Assembly: GCA_001969505.1 (NCBI GenBank)
Contig: LSSK01000712.1
Location: forward strand, 1 to 24,653
Reading direction: 5' to 3'
Length of the DNA: 24,653 nucleotides
Origin: Zancudomyces culisetae
Taxonomy: Eukaryota; Kickxellomycota; Harpellomycetes; Harpellales; Legeriomycetaceae
In this document: positions 1 through 10,300 of the stretch, in pieces
Layout of the letters: each line of letters starts with the position of its first letter
Position numbering within the stretch: the first letter of the stretch is position 1
Program-made: the position numbers and the translations under genes
The notes under the pieces: generated by a model
Databases searched by the model: none
What the model was told of the DNA's origin: nothing
Seen by the model: the letters and a program-made list of their open reading frames with translations, nothing else

Positions 1-257
1 AGAGTTAATATACCACGAACTTAAAGTACAAAGCAAAAGGTAGACAGATAAATATATGAATAGAAGGAAGGAGGAAAAGGGAAAAAGTCGAAATATACAG
101 TAACTTGTTGATGAATATATACTTTTGGACATAAGGAGGAATATCAACACAGGTACTAAAAGAAATCACACCAAACAAGCAAGAAATACTTGATATTGCT
201 TGGTATCAAAAAATACAACAAGACCATATAATAGTAAATGATAAAAGTGACGCCAAT
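1..257 (+). other. 5' region of the DIP2-like gene
   Basis: This A-rich stretch lies directly upstream of the 258 start codon and reads as promoter and 5' leader. I see no open frame with recognisable content on either strand. A weak TATA-like string (atatata) sits near 115-121, about 140 nt before the ATG. The window starts here, so the full promoter may extend beyond the left edge. Confidence 0.4.
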
Positions 258-3200
258 ATGAGTAGTGGTGACAACAAGAAGGTTATCCATAAGGATTACA
301 ATACAGAGTATTTTGAACTGCTGAACGAAATTATCAAAGATTATGAAAATGGATATCTTACACAAAAAGGGTTTGAGATTAAAAAGAAAGAGATAACTAC
401 AATGTATGCAGAAAAAATAGCTGCAGCAGAAGCAGAGGCAGAAGCAGAAACGGAGGTAACTGGAGCAGCAACAGAAAACGTAAAAGAGCAACCCGAGTTG
501 AATAAACAGGAAATAGAAAGAGTTGATAGTGTTTTGGAAACAGTCAAGGGAACAACAAAAAGTGTTAACCAAAAGTTAATAGGATTGGGACTCGAAAAGG
601 AGGTAGATGCAGAAAAAACGAAAAAAAAAGAAGAGGAAGAGTTGCTGAGATATTATATTGCTAATGAGCGAATAAGTGCAGAACTAGAAAGAGATGATCC
701 AAATGACAGTGAAGATGTTGAAGAGAAATGGTTTTTGTCGAAGGCCAAGGGTATATTTGGAAACTTGATGCGCGAGGATAGAGTGGGTGGAGAGAGAACT
801 GAAGTAATGAACGAACGTGGGCAAAAGGGGGGAACTATGTTGGATGAGGGGCTCATAGAATCGCTGAGGATGGGAAGAGCCAATAGTGTTATTAGCGTAA
901 ACAAATCAAAAAGTGAAAATCGGGAGATTGCAAGGACAAAAATGCTTGGGAACGAGGGTAGGATAAGGAAGGATACCGTATCAAGTACTGATGATAGAGA
1001 AATTGAGATGCTGCATGAAATGCTTGATACTGATGGGATCTCATACTACAGCGATAGCTCCTGTGGTCAAGACCATGAAGTAAATAATACCTCTGCTTAT
1101 AGCGTAAACAGCAAGTACTCCAGATATGGTACACCTAGCCTGCGATACAAACGCAGCCACGGCACAGAGTTAGGCCAGATGCCTGCGAGCCCCAAAAAAT
1201 CAGCAACAAGCATTGCATCGATTGGCAAGTATGAATACTCACAGGCTCAACGTGACAACCACAATCAAAATTACCAAGATGATACTCAGAGGCAGTTGTA
1301 TGGTAGCCATGGTAAAAAAACTCCGTTGGCAAAAGAACTGAAAGGTATTTTTGATTTCTCTGATGAAGAAGACAAGGATGTAAATGGTTTGAGTTTTATC
1401 AAAAAGACTACTACACAGGAGGTAGAAGATGAAGGTGTGGTGTATTTTGGCGACGAGGGAAAAGCAAATATCAAAGATATGTTTAAAAAAACAGAAACCG
1501 TAGCTAATAATAGTACTATTTCAAATGGGGCAAAGAGTTTAAAAGATAAGCTGACGAGTAGGGGCAACAGAGATAATGGCAAGTTCGATAAGGCCAGAGA
1601 AAAGCCGTCGTTCCAGTCAGTAGGATCTGTGAAAACCAAAAAATACGAAGATAATTCATTGAAATATTTAACAAGTTCAATAGATAAGGGTGAGAATGAA
1701 TTTAAGAGGGCGGTAAAAGTGAATAGTAGAGATAAAAAGGAAAAGGAAAAGGAAAAGCAAAAAGAAAAAGAAAGGGAAAAAGAAAGTCAGGAGATGTTGA
1801 GGTTGGAAATGATCAAAAAGGCAGAGGAGATTAAAAGAATTGAAGAGCTTGAAAGACTTGAAAGACTTGAAAATGCGAGGAAAGAGGAGGAGAGAAGGGA
1901 GAGGGAGAAAAGGGAAAGAGAAAGAGAAAGGGAAAAGGAAGAAGAAAGGGAAAGGGAAAGAGAGTTTCAATTGCAATTGCGAAAAGAAAAAGAGATGGAA
2001 AAACAGCGGGAACTCGAGCGAGAAAAGAGAAGAAGAGAAGAAGAGCTAAGGAGGAGAGAGGAAGAAAGGCTAAGAGTTGAAGAAGAAAGGTTGAGGGTTG
2101 AAGAAGAAATGAGAATGATGGAAGAGGAAAGAAAGAGGATCGAAGAGGAAGAATATCTAGAGGAAATGATGAGAAACGAAAGCGCAAAGAAGGCTGAGGA
2201 AGAAAAGAGAGAGGCAGAAGCAAAAATGTATCAGAGTTTAGCCAAGCCTGGAAAAGAACATAAAGGCAAGGCAACAGTGGGGCATGGAATGATGTATTCA
2301 GAAGACGAGGTTGGAGGAGTAAAAAAAAAGAAAAGCGGGGGAGTAAAGAAGAGCAAAAAGACAGAGTTAGATAATGGAGGGGGTGTGAAAATGGATAATA
2401 GTAGTACTAGTCTCAACAAGTTTATACTAAAGCAGTTTGGAGAGAGGATAGAGATGGCAGACAAGGATGTAATCAACAAGACAGAGATAAAATGGGAACA
2501 AGATGAGTTGAGTGAAAGAGGCAAAATGACGAACAACCTAGGGAGCATTTTAAAGCAGCGAGCAATAGAAACGCCTGATAAGACAGCGTATGTGGTTTTA
2601 GATAACGATGGAAAGGAAATAAGCAACGTAACATGGGCTCATATTCACAGTGTGGCTCAGGCAGTGTATGGGCAGATGGTAAAGAAAGCAGGAATTGGGA
2701 AGGGGGACCGGGTGGCACTGATATACAGAAAGTATGAAACGCAGATATTTGTGAGTAGTTTGTTTGCATGCTTTTATGGCGGAGTAATAGCAGTTCCAGT
2801 GGTAGCAAGCGATAGCTATGAGGAAGTTGCGCACTTGTTGCGAACGACAGGCAGCAAAATAATTCTAACAACAAGTTTGAATATTAGAGCGTTGAGTAAG
2901 GATTTGCATAGGGCGGATAGTGGAGTAGAAGACTGGCCAAAAGAGATTCCATGGCTGTGTACAGATAAAATTGAGGAAAGTGGATCGGGTGAAGAGAGTT
3001 TGTCGAGAAGTAAAGAAGTAAAAATTATGGAGGAGTTTGATTTTCTGGATTTGGCATCAGGAGACGCAGCGTATATTGAGTATACTAAAACAAACAAAGG
3101 CCAGCTGAGTGGAGTTGTAGTGACACATGGTAACTTGATGGCGCAGTGTTCGGTGTGGAAACGGACAGTTCTTGGAAATGGCGGAGTAATAATGACTAGT

Positions 3201-6200
3201 ATAGACACACGACAGAGAGTCGGATTGATACTGGGACTGTTGGTTGGGGTGTATGTAGGCGTAGAGTCGGTTTGTGTTTCTTCAGTTATACTGGACAATC
3301 CAAAGACGTATATCCAAACGATTAAGAAATACAGAGTTAATGTGATGCTAACTAACCATGAAGGAGTCAAAAAAATGTTGTTGAGTGAGAAGGATATTAG
3401 CCACCAAGACAAAATAAGTCACTTGGAGGCAACGTTGGTGGATAGTATAGAGTTGGATATGGCCTTTTTCCGATTCTTTGAAAACAAAGTGCTGAAGCAG
3501 TTTTGTAGTAAGTGTACAGCCATTCCGATTTTGACGTTGTCAGAATACGGTGGAATGTTATTGGCATATACTAAGTGTACACCCAGTAACATTGTACAAC
3601 TGGATCGGGTTGCGTTGTTGGACAACCGGGTGGAGATGATCACTGGTGACAGCTCGATAGAGTGCCAGGAACACGTCAACTTGGTGTGTAAGCACAACGT
3701 ATACGACCAGATAACCAAAGCAGCAACAATAAAGATAGTCAATCCCGAGACAAAGCAGGAAACACAACAAAGCGAGATTGGAGAAATCTGGATTAAATCC
3801 GAATCGTTGGCAAATATGGTGTATTGGGGATTGCCAAAGCTGACTTCAGACATATTCTCAGCAGAACTTGGCGGAGGCACGTACCTGCGGAGTGGGTTGA
3901 TGGGGAGAGTAGTAAAGGATAGAGGGTTATTAGTGTTTGGACATTATGAAGAGCGGTTGAGAACAGTAGATAGTGTAAACAAAATGACATATATCAATTA
4001 TTTGTGGGAGATCAACAAAACGATTCGAAAGAGATGGTTTTCGGTACATGAAAGTGTAGCGTTTGAGTTGACAATTCATAATCGATATTATATTATATTG
4101 CTGGCTGAGTTAGATGAACAAGCCGATAAGGCCAAATACGAAGAGATTGTTAGAGAGATGTATATTTATTTGGAAAAAACACTCAAATTTATTCCAGTGA
4201 CGATTTATTTGTGCCCAAAGGAGGAATTGCCAAGAATAGTTAGCAACGGAAAGCGGCAAATCAATACTGAGCACACTAAAAAGCGGTTTGAGTTGGGAAT
4301 GATAAAGAGTTACTATTTCCAGATGAATCCAAACATTTTGCAGCCAGAAATCCAACAGCCCGAGGAATACAGAGACCGGTCAGTTGAGTTGTATGGCGAA
4401 TGGAGTCAACTTACGGGCTACGAACCACTCCATCAGATTATTGATGCCAAAACCAATGCCAACCTTTTGCAAATAAACAATGCTGTAGAGTTACTGATAA
4501 TGCGGGCCAAGGTGGCACCAAACGAAGTGGCGTATCGACAGTATGACAGCAACGGCCGAATGCATGATTTTATTACGTTTAAAGAAATGCTGCTTAAGGT
4601 AAGCAGCTACACAAATGTATTGATTGACAAGTATGGAGTGGCAAGTGGTGACCGAGTAGTGGTGAATTTGGGTAGTGGGATAGACTATGTAGTGACTTTG
4701 TATAGTGTGCTTGCGGCTGGCGCAACTGCAATTCCTGTGGCGCAGATATTGACACAATCAGCTGTTTCTGATACCGCTAGTGCTTTGGATATCAGTTCTA
4801 ATGCCAGCGGTAGCAATCTTAATAGCAACAAGCGGTTTTCCTTTGAGATTATTCCCAACAGCAACAGTTCTGCATCGACTTTACATTATAGTGCAAATCT
4901 TGAAAGCATAAATATGATAACAAATACTATAAAGTATTTGAATGTCAGCCATGTAATAACCAACACTGAAAACCGCAAAAATTATAGTATTGGACAAGTC
5001 AAAATAATAGTTGATTTGGCTGAAACAGCAGCAAAATGCATCAATAATATTATAGGCATGAATGGATACAAACCTTATAAACACAGCGACACGAACCAGC
5101 CAGCATTGATTACTGTGAGCAAAGCTAAAAGCAAGGAGTTTATTGAGTATATTTTTATTGGGCATTTGCAGATTCTGGCGTTTTGTGCACAGCAAAAGGT
5201 GGATTTCCAGCTGACACCAAAGACGTGTTTGCTGTCAACAATCAAGTGCTACAATGGCTATGGCTTGCTTCAAATGTTGTCGTTGGGGATGTTTTTGGGC
5301 TCTACGACAATTGTGTTTCCAACGATAGAGTTTTTCAAGAACCCAACTGTCTTGCTGACACTGATTCGTAAATATTACATTAAGGACGTATTTGTTAATT
5401 ACAAGCTGTTGGAATATTTGGTTGCCAATGTTAAACTGCATTTTCTTACAACCAATAAAATGTTGGATTTGGGATTTGTTCAAAATCTAATTCTGAACTG
5501 TGACGACCGTGGCTACAACAGTGAAAAATACAATGCGATTGTACAAGTTTTAAAGTCGCTTAACATCAACAATATCAATCCGATGTTTGGAACTGATGCC
5601 AACCCTTCCATTTCTACTCGTGCATATCTATCCAACCAAAACAACAAAAACCAAAACAACAACAACTCTGGTTCTGAAACTGTTATGGAGAACAATAATA
5701 ATCTATACCTCAATGGCAACACAAGCAGCATTCATCTGCTTGATCAGGAAATCACACTTCATTTGGATACAGTTATGCTTACTCAACACCACAAGCTTAA
5801 ACTTGTTGACCAGCCCAACCGCGACTCCACAATAACGCTTACCGATTCGGGCAAAATAACCAGCGGAACCATGGTGGCTATTGTTGATCCTGCCACGCAC
5901 AAAGCGTTGCCTGTTGGTTTTATTGGTGAAGTTTGGGTTTACAGCAAAGCGAATGCCCAGACTATTCGGCATTATCCAGCGTCGACTAGTTCGAATTCGC
6001 CGTCCAGTTCAAACCATTCGATGTACACAGCGCATATAAATGCGAACAAGGCAATCTTGTCAGACAATGCTTGTGCTCACGAATTTATCAAAACCAATGT
6101 TTATGGGTTTTTGTATCTCAAGAAAGATGACACTGAGCCATATCTCTTTATAGTTGGGAAGTTTGCTGATTTGATTCAAAAGGCTGTAGCATGCAAGCAA

Positions 6201-7316
6201 AACGTTTTAGATACGTATCAGCCTTCCCTACCACTTGCACCGTTTTCCACTTCCAAGCAAGAAGAACAAAAGAAGAACTTTGGATCATTGCAATACACGA
6301 GTTGTTATTATTATAAACGAGATATCCGAGAAAGTGTTATGGGGTTAAATAATATAATTTCGGCGGTATCCAAGTCGCAATTGGAGATATTTGAGAGTGT
6401 AGAGGTACTAGCGTTTGGGAATTCTAAAAAAGTGACTCTGACTTTGAATGGTCAAAAGAACAACAATAACAAAAATGGCAGGAACAATGATGGATCAATG
6501 GTGAAAGAGAAGAAAAAGAAGGGAGACGAGTGGGTTGAAATCCAAGAAGAGGAAGTTAGTGGTAGTACTAGTTTTATTAATGTTGGGAAAAAATCAGGTT
6601 TTAAGAAAAAATTGATGCTTCCAACATTGTTATACAACAACAACAACAATAACAACAAGAATGGTAATGGTAATGGTGGGAATAATGAGAACGAAAATGG
6701 TGAATGTGATAGAGATAGAGATAAAGATGGTGGTGGTGGTAGTGATGAAAAGGTGGATAACATAGTGGTAGTGGTTGTCAGATTGTCAACTGAATTTGCT
6801 TACAAGAACAGTTATGGCGAGATTAAAGCGACTAGTAAAAACCTATTGAATTTGATAATGTTAAACACATTTAAAATGCTAAACTTGGTATTGGATCATG
6901 TTTATATAGTTAAAAAAGCAGGCCAAAAAGGGACAGGAGGAAATGTTGGAAGACGGAGTTTGAATTCGAACCATCGGGAGAATGGTGGTGGTAGTGGTGG
7001 AATGGGAGGAAGTTTGGTTTCGAGTTCGTCGCTGGCGAGTATTGGGCTGAATATCAATCAGTTTTCGGCATCGACGCCATCGGTTTATTTGATGAAAATG
7101 ACTAGATCGTTAAAGAATATCAAAAAATCAGCGGCAAATATAAACATACATAGTAGTAGAAATAGTAGTGAGGCGAGTAGTAGTAGGTATAGTGAAGGTG
7201 GGAGTAAGAGATACCAACAAATGCGAGAAAAAGTCGATCCTAGTGACTGGGCTATCAAGTCGCAAGTACGGGCGTATTTACAAGGTCACAACTTGGAGGT
7301 TATTGATTATCTCTGA
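258..7316 (+). CDS. DIP2: DIP2/CMR2-family protein: DMAP1-binding domain plus two FAAL-like adenylate-forming domains
   Basis: The 2352-aa product matches the disco-interacting protein 2 family (CMR2 in budding yeast, Mug62 in fission yeast). Residues about 12-60 form the DMAP1-binding domain, with the family string GYLTQKGFEIKKKEI, which supports the ATG at 258. Residues about 490-660 are an uninterrupted Glu/Arg/Lys helix. The first AMP-binding/FAAL-like domain spans about 755-1340. It shows GDRVALIYRKYE, the A3-like AAYIEYTKTNKGQLSGVVVTHG (from about 935), EIGEIWIKS and YLRSGLMGRVV. The second spans about 1396-2340, with GDRVVVNLGSG and VGFIGEVWVYSKAN, and is broken by Asn-rich and Gly/Asn/Asp inserts near 1793-1818 and 2128-2160. 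Family members are usually 1400-1650 aa, so this copy is long. In yeast and animals DIP2 controls specific diacylglycerol pools; the same role here is inferred. The gene is intronless and convergent with the next. Confidence 0.93.
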   Translation: MSSGDNKKVIHKDYNTEYFELLNEIIKDYENGYLTQKGFEIKKKEITTMYAEKIAAAEAEAEAETEVTGAATENVKEQPELNKQEIERVDSVLETVKGTTKSVNQKLIGLGLEKEVDAEKTKKKEEEELLRYYIANERISAELERDDPNDSEDVEEKWFLSKAKGIFGNLMREDRVGGERTEVMNERGQKGGTMLDEGLIESLRMGRANSVISVNKSKSENREIARTKMLGNEGRIRKDTVSSTDDREIEMLHEMLDTDGISYYSDSSCGQDHEVNNTSAYSVNSKYSRYGTPSLRYKRSHGTELGQMPASPKKSATSIASIGKYEYSQAQRDNHNQNYQDDTQRQLYGSHGKKTPLAKELKGIFDFSDEEDKDVNGLSFIKKTTTQEVEDEGVVYFGDEGKANIKDMFKKTETVANNSTISNGAKSLKDKLTSRGNRDNGKFDKAREKPSFQSVGSVKTKKYEDNSLKYLTSSIDKGENEFKRAVKVNSRDKKEKEKEKQKEKEREKESQEMLRLEMIKKAEEIKRIEELERLERLENARKEEERREREKREREREREKEEEREREREFQLQLRKEKEMEKQRELEREKRRREEELRRREEERLRVEEERLRVEEEMRMMEEERKRIEEEEYLEEMMRNESAKKAEEEKREAEAKMYQSLAKPGKEHKGKATVGHGMMYSEDEVGGVKKKKSGGVKKSKKTELDNGGGVKMDNSSTSLNKFILKQFGERIEMADKDVINKTEIKWEQDELSERGKMTNNLGSILKQRAIETPDKTAYVVLDNDGKEISNVTWAHIHSVAQAVYGQMVKKAGIGKGDRVALIYRKYETQIFVSSLFACFYGGVIAVPVVASDSYEEVAHLLRTTGSKIILTTSLNIRALSKDLHRADSGVEDWPKEIPWLCTDKIEESGSGEESLSRSKEVKIMEEFDFLDLASGDAAYIEYTKTNKGQLSGVVVTHGNLMAQCSVWKRTVLGNGGVIMTSIDTRQRVGLILGLLVGVYVGVESVCVSSVILDNPKTYIQTIKKYRVNVMLTNHEGVKKMLLSEKDISHQDKISHLEATLVDSIELDMAFFRFFENKVLKQFCSKCTAIPILTLSEYGGMLLAYTKCTPSNIVQLDRVALLDNRVEMITGDSSIECQEHVNLVCKHNVYDQITKAATIKIVNPETKQETQQSEIGEIWIKSESLANMVYWGLPKLTSDIFSAELGGGTYLRSGLMGRVVKDRGLLVFGHYEERLRTVDSVNKMTYINYLWEINKTIRKRWFSVHESVAFELTIHNRYYIILLAELDEQADKAKYEEIVREMYIYLEKTLKFIPVTIYLCPKEELPRIVSNGKRQINTEHTKKRFELGMIKSYYFQMNPNILQPEIQQPEEYRDRSVELYGEWSQLTGYEPLHQIIDAKTNANLLQINNAVELLIMRAKVAPNEVAYRQYDSNGRMHDFITFKEMLLKVSSYTNVLIDKYGVASGDRVVVNLGSGIDYVVTLYSVLAAGATAIPVAQILTQSAVSDTASALDISSNASGSNLNSNKRFSFEIIPNSNSSASTLHYSANLESINMITNTIKYLNVSHVITNTENRKNYSIGQVKIIVDLAETAAKCINNIIGMNGYKPYKHSDTNQPALITVSKAKSKEFIEYIFIGHLQILAFCAQQKVDFQLTPKTCLLSTIKCYNGYGLLQMLSLGMFLGSTTIVFPTIEFFKNPTVLLTLIRKYYIKDVFVNYKLLEYLVANVKLHFLTTNKMLDLGFVQNLILNCDDRGYNSEKYNAIVQVLKSLNINNINPMFGTDANPSISTRAYLSNQNNKNQNNNNSGSETVMENNNNLYLNGNTSSIHLLDQEITLHLDTVMLTQHHKLKLVDQPNRDSTITLTDSGKITSGTMVAIVDPATHKALPVGFIGEVWVYSKANAQTIRHYPASTSSNSPSSSNHSMYTAHINANKAILSDNACAHEFIKTNVYGFLYLKKDDTEPYLFIVGKFADLIQKAVACKQNVLDTYQPSLPLAPFSTSKQEEQKKNFGSLQYTSCYYYKRDIRESVMGLNNIISAVSKSQLEIFESVEVLAFGNSKKVTLTLNGQKNNNNKNGRNNDGSMVKEKKKKGDEWVEIQEEEVSGSTSFINVGKKSGFKKKLMLPTLLYNNNNNNNKNGNGNGGNNENENGECDRDRDKDGGGGSDEKVDNIVVVVVRLSTEFAYKNSYGEIKATSKNLLNLIMLNTFKMLNLVLDHVYIVKKAGQKGTGGNVGRRSLNSNHRENGGGSGGMGGSLVSSSSLASIGLNINQFSASTPSVYLMKMTRSLKNIKKSAANINIHSSRNSSEASSSRYSEGGSKRYQQMREKVDPSDWAIKSQVRAYLQGHNLEVIDYL
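7084..7089 (-). terminator. Candidate poly(A) signal for the minus-strand gene
   Basis: The minus strand reads AATAAA about 220 nt past the stop codon of the nucleoporin-like gene, inside the coding region of the plus-strand gene. If used, the minus transcript would run into the sense gene. The hexamer is common in AT-rich DNA, so this is only a candidate. Confidence 0.25.
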
Positions 7317-10300
7317 GTGAGGATTAAGGAGAGTTTGGAGTAGATGGAGTGAAGGGGTTTGTAGAAAAGTTGGGGATTTCCAAAGGATAGTAAATGATGT
7401 AGAGAATGAGAATGGTAGTTTAAAAGTAGATAGGTTGACAGAGAAATGGCTAGGCGAGTGAGTAGTTGGTGTTGTAGTTTGAGTTTGTTGGATAGGATTA
7501 GATTTAAAATACTTTTATTTTGATTACAATTAATAAACGGACTTGTAACAACAGATTGGAAAAAGAGAGAATTGGATATGGACAAGAGTTGATTGAAATC
7601 AAATATTGTTTTCTGTTGTTGTTGTTGTTGTTGTTGTTGTTGTGATTGTTTTAGAGTTGATGCAATAATTTGGTTTGCAATATTGATATCTGCAGCATGA
7701 CGATTGTAAATATCTTCAAGTATACAGCCAAGTCGTTTGGTTCTAACTGAATGTTGTTGTGGTTTTGATCTTGGTTGTAATAAATGATTGTGAATTTCAT
7801 TTCTGAGTGTTACTCGTAGTTTGATTAAATGATCTCTATCATTACCGTTACCATTACCAACTATGTTTGAACCATTAAAATAGTATTCAGAATTAAAGTT
7901 AGAGTTAGAGTAGGGATTAGAGAGTTTGTAAATAGTAGAATTGAGAATATCAAGTTGACGTAACGCATGTAAAATCTGTACAGTACTATCCGATTCATTG
8001 TTGTCATTGTTGTCATTGTTATTGTTATTCTTTTCATTCTTTTCCTTCTTATTTCTTCCAAACTCATATGTTGTTGAATGCATCGTAATATAATTACATA
8101 ATGGGTAAAACATGGCGTATTCAATTTGACTTGTATCTGTCAAAAACCGATAATAATACCTTTTTTTATTGCTCTTGCTTTTTGTTTGGTTTTTAGGAAT
8201 CACAACCATTCCAATAATCATTTGTTTTCTGCCGCTATCTCCATTTCTCCAATATGTAATAAATAATCTAGTTTTTTCTCTTTCTCTTTCTCTTTCTTTT
8301 TCTTTTTCTCTTTCTCTTTCTTTTATTTTTATTTGTTCATCATAATTGCTAGCTTTGGCATCAAGTATTCTTTCAACCAACACTACTAGTTTAAGATACT
8401 CTCCATAAACAAATTCATCAACATTTTCTACTGACAAACCATCACCATCACCATCACCATTAACTACAAAATTTTCTCGAAATGCTCGTCCTACCACTTG
8501 CACAATCTCGTTTACTATTACCTCCTTCTCTTTTTCTTCCTTTTCTTCCTTTCCTTCCCCACAATTATCAATCAACTTTTTAATAGCATTTCCATTTTCA
8601 TTCTGATCAACTCCATATCCCAATACTTCCAAAGCACGCGTAATAATAACCGCCATTGTTGTTTCACCAGCCTTATACACCATCTTGACAATATATTCAA
8701 CCATGGCCTTGTCTATATACCACTCATCAACACATTTCTCGCTTTTAGAACGCAACTTTTGTTCTATTACTTGTCTTATTTGTTGTAATTCTATTCGCAT
8801 TTCTATAACTCTTTCCTCTTCCCAACTCTCCAGCATTCCATTTCCATTTCCATTTCTGTAATAACAGTTATCATTCTTGTCACATAATCTAAACATACTT
8901 TCAATATCCCTGTCTGGCTGCAACTCACCGTGTTGCTCACTAATCACTATCTCCCGCGTCCATTCACTCAGTCGCCAGTTTACTCCGTTGAAGTATCCCA
9001 CCACTACTACTGCTCCTGCTCCTGCTCCTCCTCCTTCATCAACATTAACATTTACCCATTTGGTCACTACCATATATTCACTCGATTCTTTGCTTTGTTT
9101 TTGACTCTTACAAACTTTGATTTCTTCCACTTCATATCCTTGCAGCAATCCTCTTGTTCCCAACTTGTACTCGATTTCTTCAACACTCAATGTATCGATC
9201 TTCATTAAATCATCATCATCATCTTCTTCTTCTTCTTCTTCACCTTCACCTTCTTCCTCCTCCTCCTCATCATCATCGTCTTGATTTTCCTCTTCCATAT
9301 CTACTACTTTTTCAACTTTATCACTCTTCATCCCAAATCCTTTCACAACTATAAACTGCTTCCTACATTTTCTTCCTCCTCCTCCTTCTTCTTCTTCTTT
9401 CTCTCCATTTCTATTCTCTACTCCATTTATACATGTTGTTGTATCCTCTATACTTTCCATATACCCTAGAATATTCCCACTGCCACTAACACTTGTCAAC
9501 TCAATGCGTTCAATTCGTTCATTTTCATACGTAAGCTGTTGATCCATAAATTTTACCACATTATACTCGCTATTATTATCAGCCAATACTTGCTCACTTG
9601 CTCTACCAACCACCATTCTGTACACTTCCATCACCCCTTTACGCTTTACCACTATTATATTGAACCCATCATCCAGCTCACCACCCGTTCTCGTCTTTAC
9701 TTTCCTTTGTCTTGTAATCATTATTTCCACAATATGATTCCCTTCCTCTCTCTCAGCCGCCTCAATCTCTTCTTCATATTCTCCTTTTCCTTCTCCTTGC
9801 CCAACTCTATTATTCATACCTCTACCTCTATTCTTTTGCATTTCTCCATCCCCTACTATCGTTGCTTGCAGAAATGTCATGAATCCTGTCTTCAATCGCT
9901 TAACCAATCCGTTTGATTCACCCTTTTCAACTTCAACCTCCACATCTAAATTTGTACCTTCATACTCTTTTCTCTTCCTTGTGTCCTCATTCATCTCAAC
10001 AGATCCATTCGAATCCTTTACATCACCACCATTGCCCTTTCTACTATTGCTAATCATCAACACTTTGGCAACCTTAATATCCTTACCATCCTGCAAATCC
10101 CGAATTTTATACCCAAATAGTTGTTTCTCTCCCTCAATCGAACCATTAAGCCCATCAAACCCTGTTATGTACAAAACTCGTGGACTGTATCCACTGTATT
10201 CACCTTCCCCCATCAACACAATACAACTATCACTATTTACCCCAACTATTTTTACTCTTCTATCATTTCCACTCTTGAAAACCCCAGCAAGTTCTTTAAT

